NCBI GenBank assembly: GCA_021904315.1
Contig: CM038925.1
Coordinates: 9,178,501-9,242,500, forward strand
Direction of reading: 5' to 3'
Source: Sphagnum magellanicum
Taxonomy: Eukaryota > Streptophyta > Sphagnopsida > Sphagnales > Sphagnaceae
DNA length: 64,000 bases
Under the pieces are notes generated by a model. The model saw only the letters and a program-made list of their open reading frames with translations. It made no database searches and was not told where the DNA came from. Below, piece by piece: positions 1 to 10,196 of this stretch. The position numbers and the translations under genes were made by a program. Every line of letters starts with the position of its first letter. Position 1 is the first letter of the stretch.

Positions 1-1
1 C

Positions 2-1180
2 TTTAAACATCTAAATGCAGATGTGCTCAGTAGAAACCCTGTAAACAAGGCAAAAGAAGATGAATATTTCTCCCAAGAAATCCAAGATATTAGATTATTG
101 CGGGAAATGGGTATATGGACATGGATTGGAAGGAGGAGTATTCAAAGTACCACCACATTTACCCTATTCATGGTTGAAACCAATGAAATGGCTGTGACAA
201 AAGGAGCTAATGAACATGAAACATGAGGAGATGCAGCTCCAAACATGGATAACAAAAAGAAGTTCCAACAATTACCTTTGAAAAGGAAACAACTAGTGAT
301 AGGAAAAAAGGTGTGTTGGGAGTTGGTTGTTGAGGCTTAATTAATGGTGGATGATAAATTGAGTGGAGGAAATGGACATGACATTAATAATGACATTGAA
401 GATGATCTCGATCATCTAAAGGTTCTAGATATTTGGGAAGGCAAAAATTGTTTACATATGTTGTAAACAAGATGTTCAATTGAAGATGTAATAGAGGAAG
501 AATTGGTAAGAATTTGGAAGAGGATTCAACACTACCATTGGCAAGTGGACTAGTTGATTTTCAAAAATTTGATTATGTTGTAGCTTGGGGAGAAAAAAAG
601 ACATCATTGCAGATTTACATCAAGAAATTGGTCATGTTGGAAAAAATAGGACTTTGGCAAAAATGTGTAAGAATTCTATTAGCATAACCACACGAAGCAA
701 GTGTGTTCGATTGTTAAATCATGTAAATAATGCCAACTAGCATGACACGCTTGGAGTTTGAGGTCTGATGTGGAAGATTTAAAAAATGTCTTTATTTGTG
801 ATTTGTTTTATAGAGTAGCATTTGTTATTGTAGGACCTTTCCTAGAAACCAATCAAAGTAACAAATACATTTTGGTTGTGATCGAACACTATTCGAAGTG
901 TGAAGCTAAGGCTATGTAAGATCATATAACAATTACGACTACCAAGTTTTTCAAAGAAGACATCATCTGTAGGTATGGGTTTTGAAATATATCCTTACTA
1001 ACAATGGTGGTGAATGGTTGGTAAAATTTGACAATTTGTGTAAGGTGTACGGTATACAACATTAATATACTACACTAAAATAGCCTTAGTGTAATGGGAT
1101 GGTCGAAAGACTAATTAAGACAATCAAGCATGGTATCACTGTTATGTCTACACTGTAGGACAATACAAACGTTGATGGCG
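2..1180 (+). mobile_element. Degenerate Ty3/gypsy pol remnant (RNase H tail to integrase core)
   Basis: The frame from base 2 begins with HLNADVLSRNPV, the hallmark at the end of a Ty3/gypsy RNase H domain, and stays open to 226. Around 600-680 a stretch reading DLHQEIGHVGKNRTL matches the HHCC zinc-binding start of integrase. From about 810 to 1150 the integrase catalytic core is readable: VGPFLETNQSNKYILVVIEH, then TNNGGEW, then GMVERLIKTIKHGI. The order and spacing are those of an intact element, but stops interrupt it (for example just after CEAKAM) and the second catalytic Asp (usually DNG) reads Asn. The element enters from the left edge of the window, so its 5' part is not visible. It is a dead copy. 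It belongs to a different integrase lineage from the element at 21.7-26.9 kb. Confidence 0.85.
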
Positions 1181-2146
1181 TACCTCAACATGGCAGGTTG
1201 TTGGTGGAATTTATGAATGGGAGTGCAAAAGAACTTATTTAATGAATTGATTTTCCAAAGTTAAGTGCTGAAGTTGTTTTGTTGAAGAAGTTGGTGTTGT
1301 GATAGAATGTGGTATGATAGTTTTATGTGTTCAAGTACTCATGCTGTACTGGACTTTAAAGCTTTTCCACTAAGCACTAAAATATCAGGACAACAAATGT
1401 AGGAACTACAACATAATAAAAAAAGTGAGTTTGGTGAAGGTGATGAAAGATAATAGGGGACCAAAGAGTTGCTAGTTTGTGAGTGGCATCTAGTGAAAGA
1501 GTGCAAAAATTGCAACTATCTAAGTCATTTGAATTTTGAGAATCCATGGGCTGTAAGAGACCTAGTTGATTCGGAACTTCGGGGATATGGGATTTTGCAT
1601 TGAGTGAGAATTTTAAGGAGTGTGGGGTTGCTATTATGTGTCAATGCTTAAGAGAATAGCTTTTCAAAATCTGCCTAAGCTTAAAAATGGGGAGTGGGCA
1701 AGTTTCTCACTCAAGTGAGTCACTAGATGCCCAACAAAGACCATGATAGCTACTGAGAGAGAGATCCAGGGAGATTTGATTCACTAGAACGCTTCAATTT
1801 GATGTTGTTGCAACTACTTTGTTTAGGCTGATATTGTGGATGTTTTGGTCTTGTAATAAACATTTGGATAGATTCTAGAAGATGACAAAGGTTTTCCATT
1901 TGTGATGATATTATGTTTGTTGAAAACTTGATGCATTTAGTGAAAATTGAGTCATGTTGACCAATCTAATTCAATAGTATATGTGGGATTATTTGGTCCT
2001 TCACTTTTTGCTGCAAGTGATACTCTGCCAAACAATGGACTAAATTAGGTCTTTGAGTTGAAATCTAACAAATTTTGGGCTTAATATGGTCGCTGAGAGG
2101 CCTCACTCAAAAAAGGTGAAGGTACCAACGTGTATGCCCGTTCACC
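1181..2146. other. Gene-free stretch, probable retroelement tail and intergenic DNA
   Basis: No open frame of note and no recognisable domain. The left part may be the 3' end of the Ty3/gypsy remnant, but no LTR or polypurine tract could be identified. Confidence 0.4.
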
Positions 2147-2402
2147 CTGACCGTCTCTTTACTCCACAGCACTGTTATCGCAGAGGTAGAAATTTTCTAA
2201 TACCATGGTAAGATTTCCTAGTAAAAAAACCGTCTTTGATATACACCCCCGCACCCGGGTACATCGTTTAAAAAAACAAAACCCTGCTCGGAGTTGCAAA
2301 ATAAAGTCTCTGGACTCCAGAGCACTGTGGTCGCAGAGGTAGAAAATTATAGGGTTTTACACATCACGGTGAAAATTAATTCCCAGTAAAAAACCGTCTT
2401 TT
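2147..2402 (+). repeat. Diverged tandem duplication in the proton pump-interactor promoter
   Basis: A block of about 80 bp occurs at 2162-2237 and again at 2315-2402. Both copies run from CTCCA(C/G)AGCACTG through TCGCAGAGGTAGAAA to AGTAAAAAACCGTCTT, with the middle diverged. Each is preceded by a CCCTG-containing stretch, so the repeat period is about 153 bp. The second copy ends about 310 bp upstream of the proposed start codon, so the pair lies in the promoter or 5' UTR. Confidence 0.75.
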
Positions 2403-2590
2403 TTACTTCGTGGTCCCGATCCTTTTTTACCCTGCTAGGAGGCTACAGCGGCCGCCACAGCCTGGCGCGAGGGGGGCTTGACCTGAGGGCAAAGTGGGAG
2501 GGTGGTTGCTGAAGCCCACCACTTTGCCCCTCAAAGATGTGTATCTGCCCAGACTGTTTGGTGTAGTTCTTCGCCGCCTCGGCAGCAGCG

Positions 2591-2650
2591 AAAGAGAGAG
2601 AGAGAGAGAGAGAGTTCTGAGAGAGGGTGGGGTTTTGGGGGGGGGGGGGA
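2591..2650 (+). repeat. (AG)n tract followed by a G-run in the probable 5' UTR
   Basis: Eleven AG dinucleotides at 2593-2614 are followed by a run of G at 2637-2649. GA/CT-rich leaders are common in plant genes. The tract sits about 100 bp upstream of the ATG at 2715 and is probably transcribed. Confidence 0.7.
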
Positions 2651-2714
2651 GGGGGGAGAGGAAACCGAGACTCAGGTTTTGGAAGGGACGCTTCTAGAGG
2701 CAATTTGGAGAGCG

Positions 2715-5700
2715 ATGACGATGAACGGAGGTGAAGAATCTTGCCAGACCGCAGTCGCACATTTAGAAACGCAACTCCAGACAGAACAGGGCTTTGCGGC
2801 CGCAACAGAAGCGTTGACCAACCTCATACGGGATCGCTATACTTCCGCGTCTCCATCAGATCGAGCAGCAGTACGTCTTGTTCTTCATCATCTTAGTCAG
2901 TTGCTTCGATCTATAGTCGTGTTTCTGGCCTCCTTTTCAAGCCCCTTTTCCAACTCCTCTTTCCCCTTTCCGATGATGCTCTCTGAACTGATTCCAGTAG
3001 CTTGTGAAATTAGGGTAGCTGATCAACTTAGCGAATGTCCTCTTATCTTGTGTGTGTGTGTGTGTGTTTTCTTTCCCTTGCAACTCTGCTCGATTGCTGC
3101 TGCTCCTGCTGCAAGTGTGTTGTATTTCTTACCTAATGTCGGTGATTTTTCGAAGAAGAAAGTTGCACGGCAGTTGTTTGTGTGCAAGCATCACAGACTC
3201 TATTCTTGACTTACAATCCTCCAGGAACTTTTGAGACAAGTGCAATATTCTCTTTGCATTCTCTTCCTGTGACTTGTTGTAACTTTCATGGCACCAGATC
3301 CGAGGAAGTAGCACTGCAGTTGTTTGCGTGCAAGCATCGCAGAGTCTATTCTTGGCTTGCAATCCTCCAGGAACTTTTGAGACAAAGTGCAATCTCTTTT
3401 GCATTCTCTTCCTGTGACTTGTTGCAACTTTCGTGGCACCAGATCTGTGAACAGGTTGACATCCATCTATGTTTTATATGCATGATCCACCAGTCAAGTT
3501 GAAAGGAAGTGATGATGTCCGTTGTCTTGTCTCACTGACATGTTGTGCATCACCCCCCCAGATCTACATGTGGTTTTGATGCTGCAGGAATACTTGCACT
3601 TCTCTGTGCTTGATTAATAAGAAACTCTGTACTTGTCAGACCACAATGGACACTGTGGATTTGTCATGGATTTGCAAGATTTGTACAGTGCCAGAATTGC
3701 AGCTTGGTTGTGGATGGCATTCTGTTGTGTGAGTTGTATCCTGTCTGTTGTAACCCTTGAGACAGACTAGACTGGCTGCGTTTCCTGTTGCACTTATTTT
3801 CTTACATAGCACTTTCTTCTTGAAGCTGAATTGTGTGTATGCATGTGAGTGTATCAGTTATATGGAGCTGCATGCAGTGTGGAAACTCTGCTGACAACCA
3901 ACTTTGATACTCCTAGCTTTTGGATGTTGGGGCGTAAGCTTTTTGAAGCTGCTGTTGTGGTTGTCAAGGATGCTGATGAGGCTGAGAGAATGCATGCATG
4001 CCTTGAGCAGGCAACCGCTGCAAGTCAAGCAGAGGATACATTTGCAGTGGGTAAGTCTTCTGTTTGTACCATTATGATGTGTAATCGTTATAACTGTCTT
4101 CAGAGTGATGGAAGGTGAGTTGCATGTGTAGTATCCATGAAGATGCCTTCCACAAAAGATGTTGGTTTGAGTTGTACAAGGACTGATCACATGTTAAGTA
4201 GAAATCTCTTGTGAGTCTTCTGTGATCTCTCAGAAAACTTAGTACTGCCTTCATTTTGTCTGGTGACAATTTGTGGACATCAAAGACCCACTGAAAACTT
4301 CTTTTTATGCATTTGATTGTACTACAAGCAGCCTTACAATAAGCAAAAAACACACTGCTTTTTTCAGGTTCAGAAATCTTGTCTGAAAATGAGTTGACAG
4401 AGAATGGTGAAAATGCTCCTTCACCTGTCATTGAACACGAGACTGCGTCTGATGACTGGAATTCAACAGTGGCCAGTGGACAAATGTCAGGTTGGATCAG
4501 TGTGGATGGACCCACAGAAACATCTAATGGTAATTCTGCTGTTGATGGTTCTGCCACTGAGCCTGGTTTGCTTGGATCTGGGCCCCAACAGCCTGAAGGG
4601 AAGCCTGTGGAGTTGCCACCAAGGGAGTTACACACTTACTACATGGTCAGAGTCCCTCGGCCTGTTGACCAAACAGGGAAAAATGAGATCATTTTAGCAG
4701 ATTTGCGCTTGAAAGAGAAGACAGAGGAACGTGACTACTACAATGCAGCAGTACAAATGCAGAGGTCAAAGAGGAATGAGGCATTAGACAGGCTGAAAGC
4801 TGCACGCCAGCAAGAAAGAGATTGTCGGAATGCAGCCCGGGCTAAGTTGCAGGAGATGACACCCTTGAAAGGTGACTTGAGGAAGTTGAAAGAAGCTGGG
4901 AGAGCACCTCGAGAAAGTCGTGATCTACCCACTTCAGAGGAGGAGCTGGACAGACGAATTGCATATTTGAATCACACTATACAGCATGAAAGCATTACAC
5001 TCAAAGAAGAAAAGCAGCTTGTGCGAGACATAAAGCAACTGCAATCATCACGAGACCAGGTCCGGGCCAATGAAGCACTTCGTGCCCAAGTCCATGAGTC
5101 ACTGGGCCAACGTGAGGATATTGAGGAGCATCTTAAACTGTTAAGTTCAGATCATAGGCAGCTGGAAGGGGAGTTACATGAGGCTGTTACAAAACGCGAA
5201 AGTATTGAGGAAGAATTCGAGAAGCTGGACAAAGCTCTTGGTGACATCCAGGCACAATTGGCGATGGCTAATCAAGTACGACAGGAAGCTTATGAAGCTC
5301 GTCAGAATCTCGTGCGAACAGAGAGTGCTAGGAGTGATGAATTTTATAGGAATAGGAGAGAGATTCAGACAGCAAAACAACTTGCCATCCAGAACAACAG
5401 GAAAGCAGTTGAAGAGCACTGCAATGCACAGGTAGAACGCGTACTCAGTTTGTGGAATGGTGACAAAGAGTTTCGTGAGAATTATGTGAAGAGCAATGAG
5501 AGAAGTACCTTGAAGCGCTTGGGGACATTAGATGGACGCTCTTTGGGGCCAGATGAAGAGCCTCCACTGCTATCCAGTTACACAGATAGGATTCCGCATT
5601 CTGTTCCACCATCAACTGCTAAAGTACAAACCACTGTGGGTGGTTTTGAAGCTGCAAGTTCAGGTGAGGATGGTACAGCTGCCAATGGTGCAGAGGTTAA

Positions 5701-6439
5701 GGAAGCAGTTGGCAAGAAGAGCAAGCCAACTGGGACTGAGATCAGTGAACCAGAGAAGTCAGTAAAGAGGGATGTGGAAGATGTGCATGTGGAACCCACT
5801 GCAACAGTTAAGGAAGTCAGGAAAAATGCAGTGGAAGTGGATCCTGTGGCTTCTCAAGAGGCAGAATTGAAGCAGAAACAGCGAGCTTCTGAAATGGCTA
5901 AAGCAAAAGAGGCAGAAGAGCGGAAGCGGCGTATGGCAGAGAGGTCACAGTCAAAGGCATTAGCATGGGCCCAGAAAGAGGCAGAGAGAAAGGAAAGGGA
6001 GAAAGAGAAGAAAGCTCGCAAGAAAGCTGCCTCAGCCCGGTCCACAGAGACACATAACCCATCAGACACAACTCCATTACCTGAGAGCAATGGAATGGTG
6101 TCTGAAATAGAGGAAGAACTGGCAGCTGTGGAGACTGTGCCAAGTTCACAACAAAAAAAGCGTCCTGTTACACAGAAGAAGCCAGTGAAGGCAGCAGTGA
6201 CGAATAGAGTTCCTGTAAGTCTGCCTGTAAGGGGACGTGCAAGTGCAAGTAAAAAAGAGCTATTATTTGGGCTCCCTCTTCAAGTATGGCTGATTATTAC
6301 CGCCATTGTAGTACTCCTCCTTCTACTTTTGGTTTTTGTATCTTTCAGGGGCAATTTGGAAGGGGAAACAGGTAAGGTGTATGAAAAGGCTGCAAGTTGG
6401 AAGCAGAGTTTTGATTTTTCTCATTCTCAGAGTCACTAA
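2715..6439 (+). CDS. Proton pump-interactor-like coiled-coil protein with C-terminal membrane anchor
   Basis: Proposed exons are 2715-2899, 3878-4050 and 4368-6439 (809 residues); the phases fit. The third exon carries nearly all family features. A YYMVRVPRP entry motif is followed by about 270 residues of charged coiled coil containing HESITLKEEKQLVRDIKQL. Next comes NAQVERVLSLWNGDKEFRENY and then the hallmark TLDGRSLGPDEEPPLL. A Lys/Glu-rich stretch follows, and a single hydrophobic segment (LQVWLIITAIVVLLLLLLVF) lies close to the C terminus. PPI family proteins are ER/plasma-membrane anchored and, in Arabidopsis, bind the autoinhibitory region of the plasma-membrane H+-ATPase; that role is from family knowledge. 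The N-terminal 120 residues (exons 1 and 2) are not a part of PPI that I recognise, and the exon 1 donor at 2900 was chosen mainly for phase; GTACGT at 2871 is a better-looking donor but breaks the frame. The start codon is therefore less certain than the rest. Confidence 0.85.
3151..3445 (+). repeat. Head-to-tail tandem duplication inside intron 1
   Basis: Two adjacent copies, 3151-3300 and 3301-3445, run from CGA(A/G)GAAG through GCAGTTGTTTG and AATCCTCCAGGAACTTTTGAG to GGCACCAGATC and differ by scattered substitutions and short indels. The second copy is free of stops in one frame, but it has no homology I recognise and no good flanking splice sites, so I treat it as intron sequence. Confidence 0.85.
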
Positions 6440-6801
6440 GAACTCTAGATCTTGATAAGTGATGGGTTTTTCTAATTACCAAGGTGCACATTCTGGGCGC
6501 ACATCTGAGCTGTAGGTGTTTTGTGTACTTCCCATAGCAGCAGCCCAAGAGAGGTTTATCTGCATAGATAGAGTCCATCCCAATTACATGAGTATATTGG
6601 CCTCCAGCAGTTCATTCGGAAAACGTGTGCTTTTGAAGCTGGAATACAAACATTTGCTTTTGCAATATAAGACAGTGGAACTAGGTTAGTACTAGGGATT
6701 ACTTTTTTAACCAGCATGCTCATCAGCTTGGAACATCTGTTTCTATGGCTGTGGCCTGTGCTGTCATATTGCTATTGCTTCCTCAAGCTCTATAGGACTT
6801 G

Positions 6802-6807
6802 AATAAA
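6802..6807 (+). promoter_or_regulatory. Possible poly(A) signal AATAAA
   Basis: AATAAA lies 363 bp after the stop codon of the proton pump-interactor-like gene. The position suits a plant 3' UTR, but the motif alone is weak evidence. Confidence 0.4.
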
Positions 6808-6829
6808 ATTTCTTGCAGTTTTGTATGGA

Positions 6830-9800
6830 CTTTTAAAAAGCTGGCAGGCCATACATGGACTCTGGAGCATGAGAGCCATTGAGGTTTCTATGTGCATTGC
6901 AAAATATTCTCTATCCTTTTTTAGCTTTGTAGCAGAAGCACAGTAGATTTCATTTCATTTCAGGAAGCTGAAAATTTTAGTGGGGGCATTCAGCTGGGAA
7001 GTGCTATTTGTGGATCATCACAAAGCTGTGACTTAAGGAGTCATGCACCAGTGGCAACAAGAAATGAACCGTTCTTTTGTCTCAGCAGGTTCTAGAGTTC
7101 AGACTGATCACAAGAGATGCTTGACAGGTGATGCCTCTGATTCATATGTTAATTTCTGATATGTTTGCACAACTAAGTTCATGCTGATGAAGTCATTGGC
7201 TGTCTTGCTACCTGATGAATTATCTAACCATGTGGACATGAAGACATTCTCTGCACTTCTGCAACTTTGCTGTTGTTTAAAAGTGACAATGTCTATTTGC
7301 AGTTTGGGCTTCCATTTGTTGATTTTCAAGAACTGTAATTCATTGCTTGAAGAGTGAATCTGCTTCCTGTTTTTTGGTTGCAGCCAGGTTTGACTGGTTG
7401 ATCTCAGTTTGACTAAAAGGGTACCACACATCCTCTTTCAAATGCAAGAGCCGATCTAGTTGTTTCTCTATCCCATCCAAACAGGAATTGAAGAAGGTTT
7501 TTTAATCATGTGTTACCCTAAACTCTTGAACACTCTGGAGGAACATTCCTTTCCTCAGTTAATGATGATGCCTTATGAAACCATGTTATGCATTGTGGGA
7601 ATGTTTTACAAATTGATCACACATAGCAGACCAATCATTTGATTTTACTACAATTGTGATCATGGTGGTTTGGTAGTTGTCTCTGGGCAGAAGAAGAGAA
7701 AGAAAAAAGAGAGAGAAAACCCTTTTTCTTTGAGTCTAAGAACTCTTCTCTGGGTTGTAGTCCAAAGGAATGGCCACCCTGGTGACATCATTGATGATCT
7801 TGCAAGTGGCTCTTGTATGCATGGTGTGACACTAGTGACATTGGGCCTGAATGTGTCCAAGATTCACTTTCCTCATGGGCATGAGGAATCACACAACTGG
7901 GCAATTAGGAGTACCTTCTGACACAGGAAGGGGTGGATTCCTTGGGAGCACTGCATTACAAGGAAGGTGTTCTGGCATCAAATGATTTCATCATTATTTT
8001 GCTATGCTGATTGTTCCAAAGCAGGAGCCTTGGGGTTTGGTCAAAGCAAATTTCTTAGACCATCTTGTAAGTTACCTGAACAGTACTTATCTTGTGCTGT
8101 CTGACTGTTTTTGTCTGGTTGCAGTTCTTTTGCAGCTGGCCTGTTGTGTCAGTCTATGTAAGAGTTGCAATGACAAGGGAGAAGAAAACTGCACATCGTG
8201 ATAGTATTGCTTCTTGATTTTTGCATTTGAAAACTAATTGCCTTCCACACCTGTCCAGAAAAGCAGCGAAGTCTTGGTTGAAGTCAGTCTTTGCTCCTTT
8301 TATCTTGATATAAGTCTTCTTTGCTCCTTCTATATCACTGATCAGCAGCAAAGGCCATAAATGGAAGGGACACACCTTTGACATGGGTATCTCAAGTTGC
8401 TCTTTGAAAGTATTCTTGAGCATTAGTATACTGGTGAGTGATACATCAGTTGTCAAGTCAAACTGCTGCCTATGTTCTGCTTATGCGTCAAAGCGTGCAT
8501 AACCTGCATGTACTCGCGACTTGAGATCTCAGATGGACCTTGTTGCACTACCCCATAGCCATTGATTTGCATCAGCATCAAAGTAGAGTGGTCTTTCTTC
8601 AGGTACCTTTTTAATATGAGAAAGAATGACAGATGAAAATCAAGACTCCACAAATCCTATTAATCCAGGACTGGAAGCACCTGGCAAGTGTTCTTGGAGT
8701 CCCATCTACATTCATCTGTCTTGCTGCCAAGATATGACCTTTCTGTTCAATCATCCTACTGATTTGAAATCCAACAGCCATCACTTTGGATTTACCTACA
8801 TCATGATCCTATGTAATAGCAAAAACTCTTGGATGCCACTGATATTGCACTAATAGATGGTTTTTATGCTGAGCACTTTGCAAAGTACACTGAAGTTCAT
8901 TGGATAAGTATTCACTGTAGAATCACAACCATTGTGATCAGTGTTTATGTTACACACTATTTGTGATATATCATTAACATTTAGATAAACTTCTAATGAA
9001 TATAGAAAATCCAAAACCACTCTCTCAAGTTAACTAGTGCTATTACACACATTTTTGACAATGTAACTAATGTAAAAAGAAGATTGAGTAATGATCAATC
9101 CCAATTTTGTACATCCATTTCTCAGTCCTCTTTCCAACCACCTCAGCATGCACCATCGAAGTCCTTGTTATTACTTGATAGTTAAAACTGATTTGCAGAT
9201 CTACACTTGTAAAGAAGATTTTGAAATTGTTCATCAGGTTATAGTAGTAGGTGGTGTTTTGTTAGTCAAACTGCAATTCTTCTGTACAAATGGATGAGAC
9301 GACACTACAATTTGTGAAATGTTTGTGGTGAAGCAAGATGATGTACACACCTTTGTAGTGATTTAATCTCTATTGCCAACCTTGAATGATAAATGCTATC
9401 ACTCTTGGCTTTGAAGACTGGGTGGGGAACCTTCTCCAACCAAACCAAACCAAAATGAAGGCATTCCTCAGTGTCAGCAAATCCAGATCTTAAACATTGA
9501 TAGCTGTGCTCAACAAACACCACAAACTCCATGGATAGGGTCAATCCCACATTCCAACTCAAATCCCTACTTCACTCTTCAGAACTGGCACTACAGAAGC
9601 TTTGTAAGTTCTGCATTCTTACAGAACCTTCTGGATTAAGACTCTAAAGAGTAAAGTTTTCCACATGAACAAGCATACATCAGGATGAACATGCTATAAA
9701 TTAAGCTTTGCAACAATACACAGAGCTCAACAAAGATCAGAGGAAAAAATGACACTTTCACCTTGCTATTTTATGGGCCCCATCAGATCATTAGTTCATG

Positions 9801-10196
9801 AACGGCAGTGAAGCTAAAAAGAGGAGCTATTCATATCTTCATTCATGCTACAACACACTTGTGAGGTTAAGAATCATTTCAAATTGGCTTTAGAAGCAAG
9901 CAAAGAGAGCTACAAGATGACAGTGATTGGTGTCTCCTGCAGCCTGAAATTATCTGTGAATATCTGTGATAGTAAGAAAGTATGTGCTTCAACTAATAAT
10001 ACTATGGTAATACATAGGCTATAATAAAGAACCTGAAGCCATAGAGCAATATAAATCAGCTCTTTAGGTGTTGCTGTTGCTCATGGAAAAGGAAGAGCAG
10101 GCAGCCTCATAGTTGTCAGCCGGAATTTCCTTCAAGTCTTTGTCAAGACTCCCTACTCGAAACACAGCTTTGGATGTGCCCACAAACATTTCCTAT
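6830..10196. other. Gene-free stretch between two convergent genes
   Basis: About 3.4 kb lie between the 3' ends of the proton pump-interactor-like gene (+) and the pyruvate kinase gene (-). Open frames are short, unrelated to families I know and unsupported by splice structure. I see no tRNA, transposon ends or tandem repeat here. The right edge must include the pyruvate kinase 3' UTR. Confidence 0.5.

Noticed and set aside
2443..2805. Minus-strand open frame with proline runs opposite the proton pump-interactor first exon
   Set aside because: It is the complement of the G-run and (AG)n tract, with no domain and no splice support.
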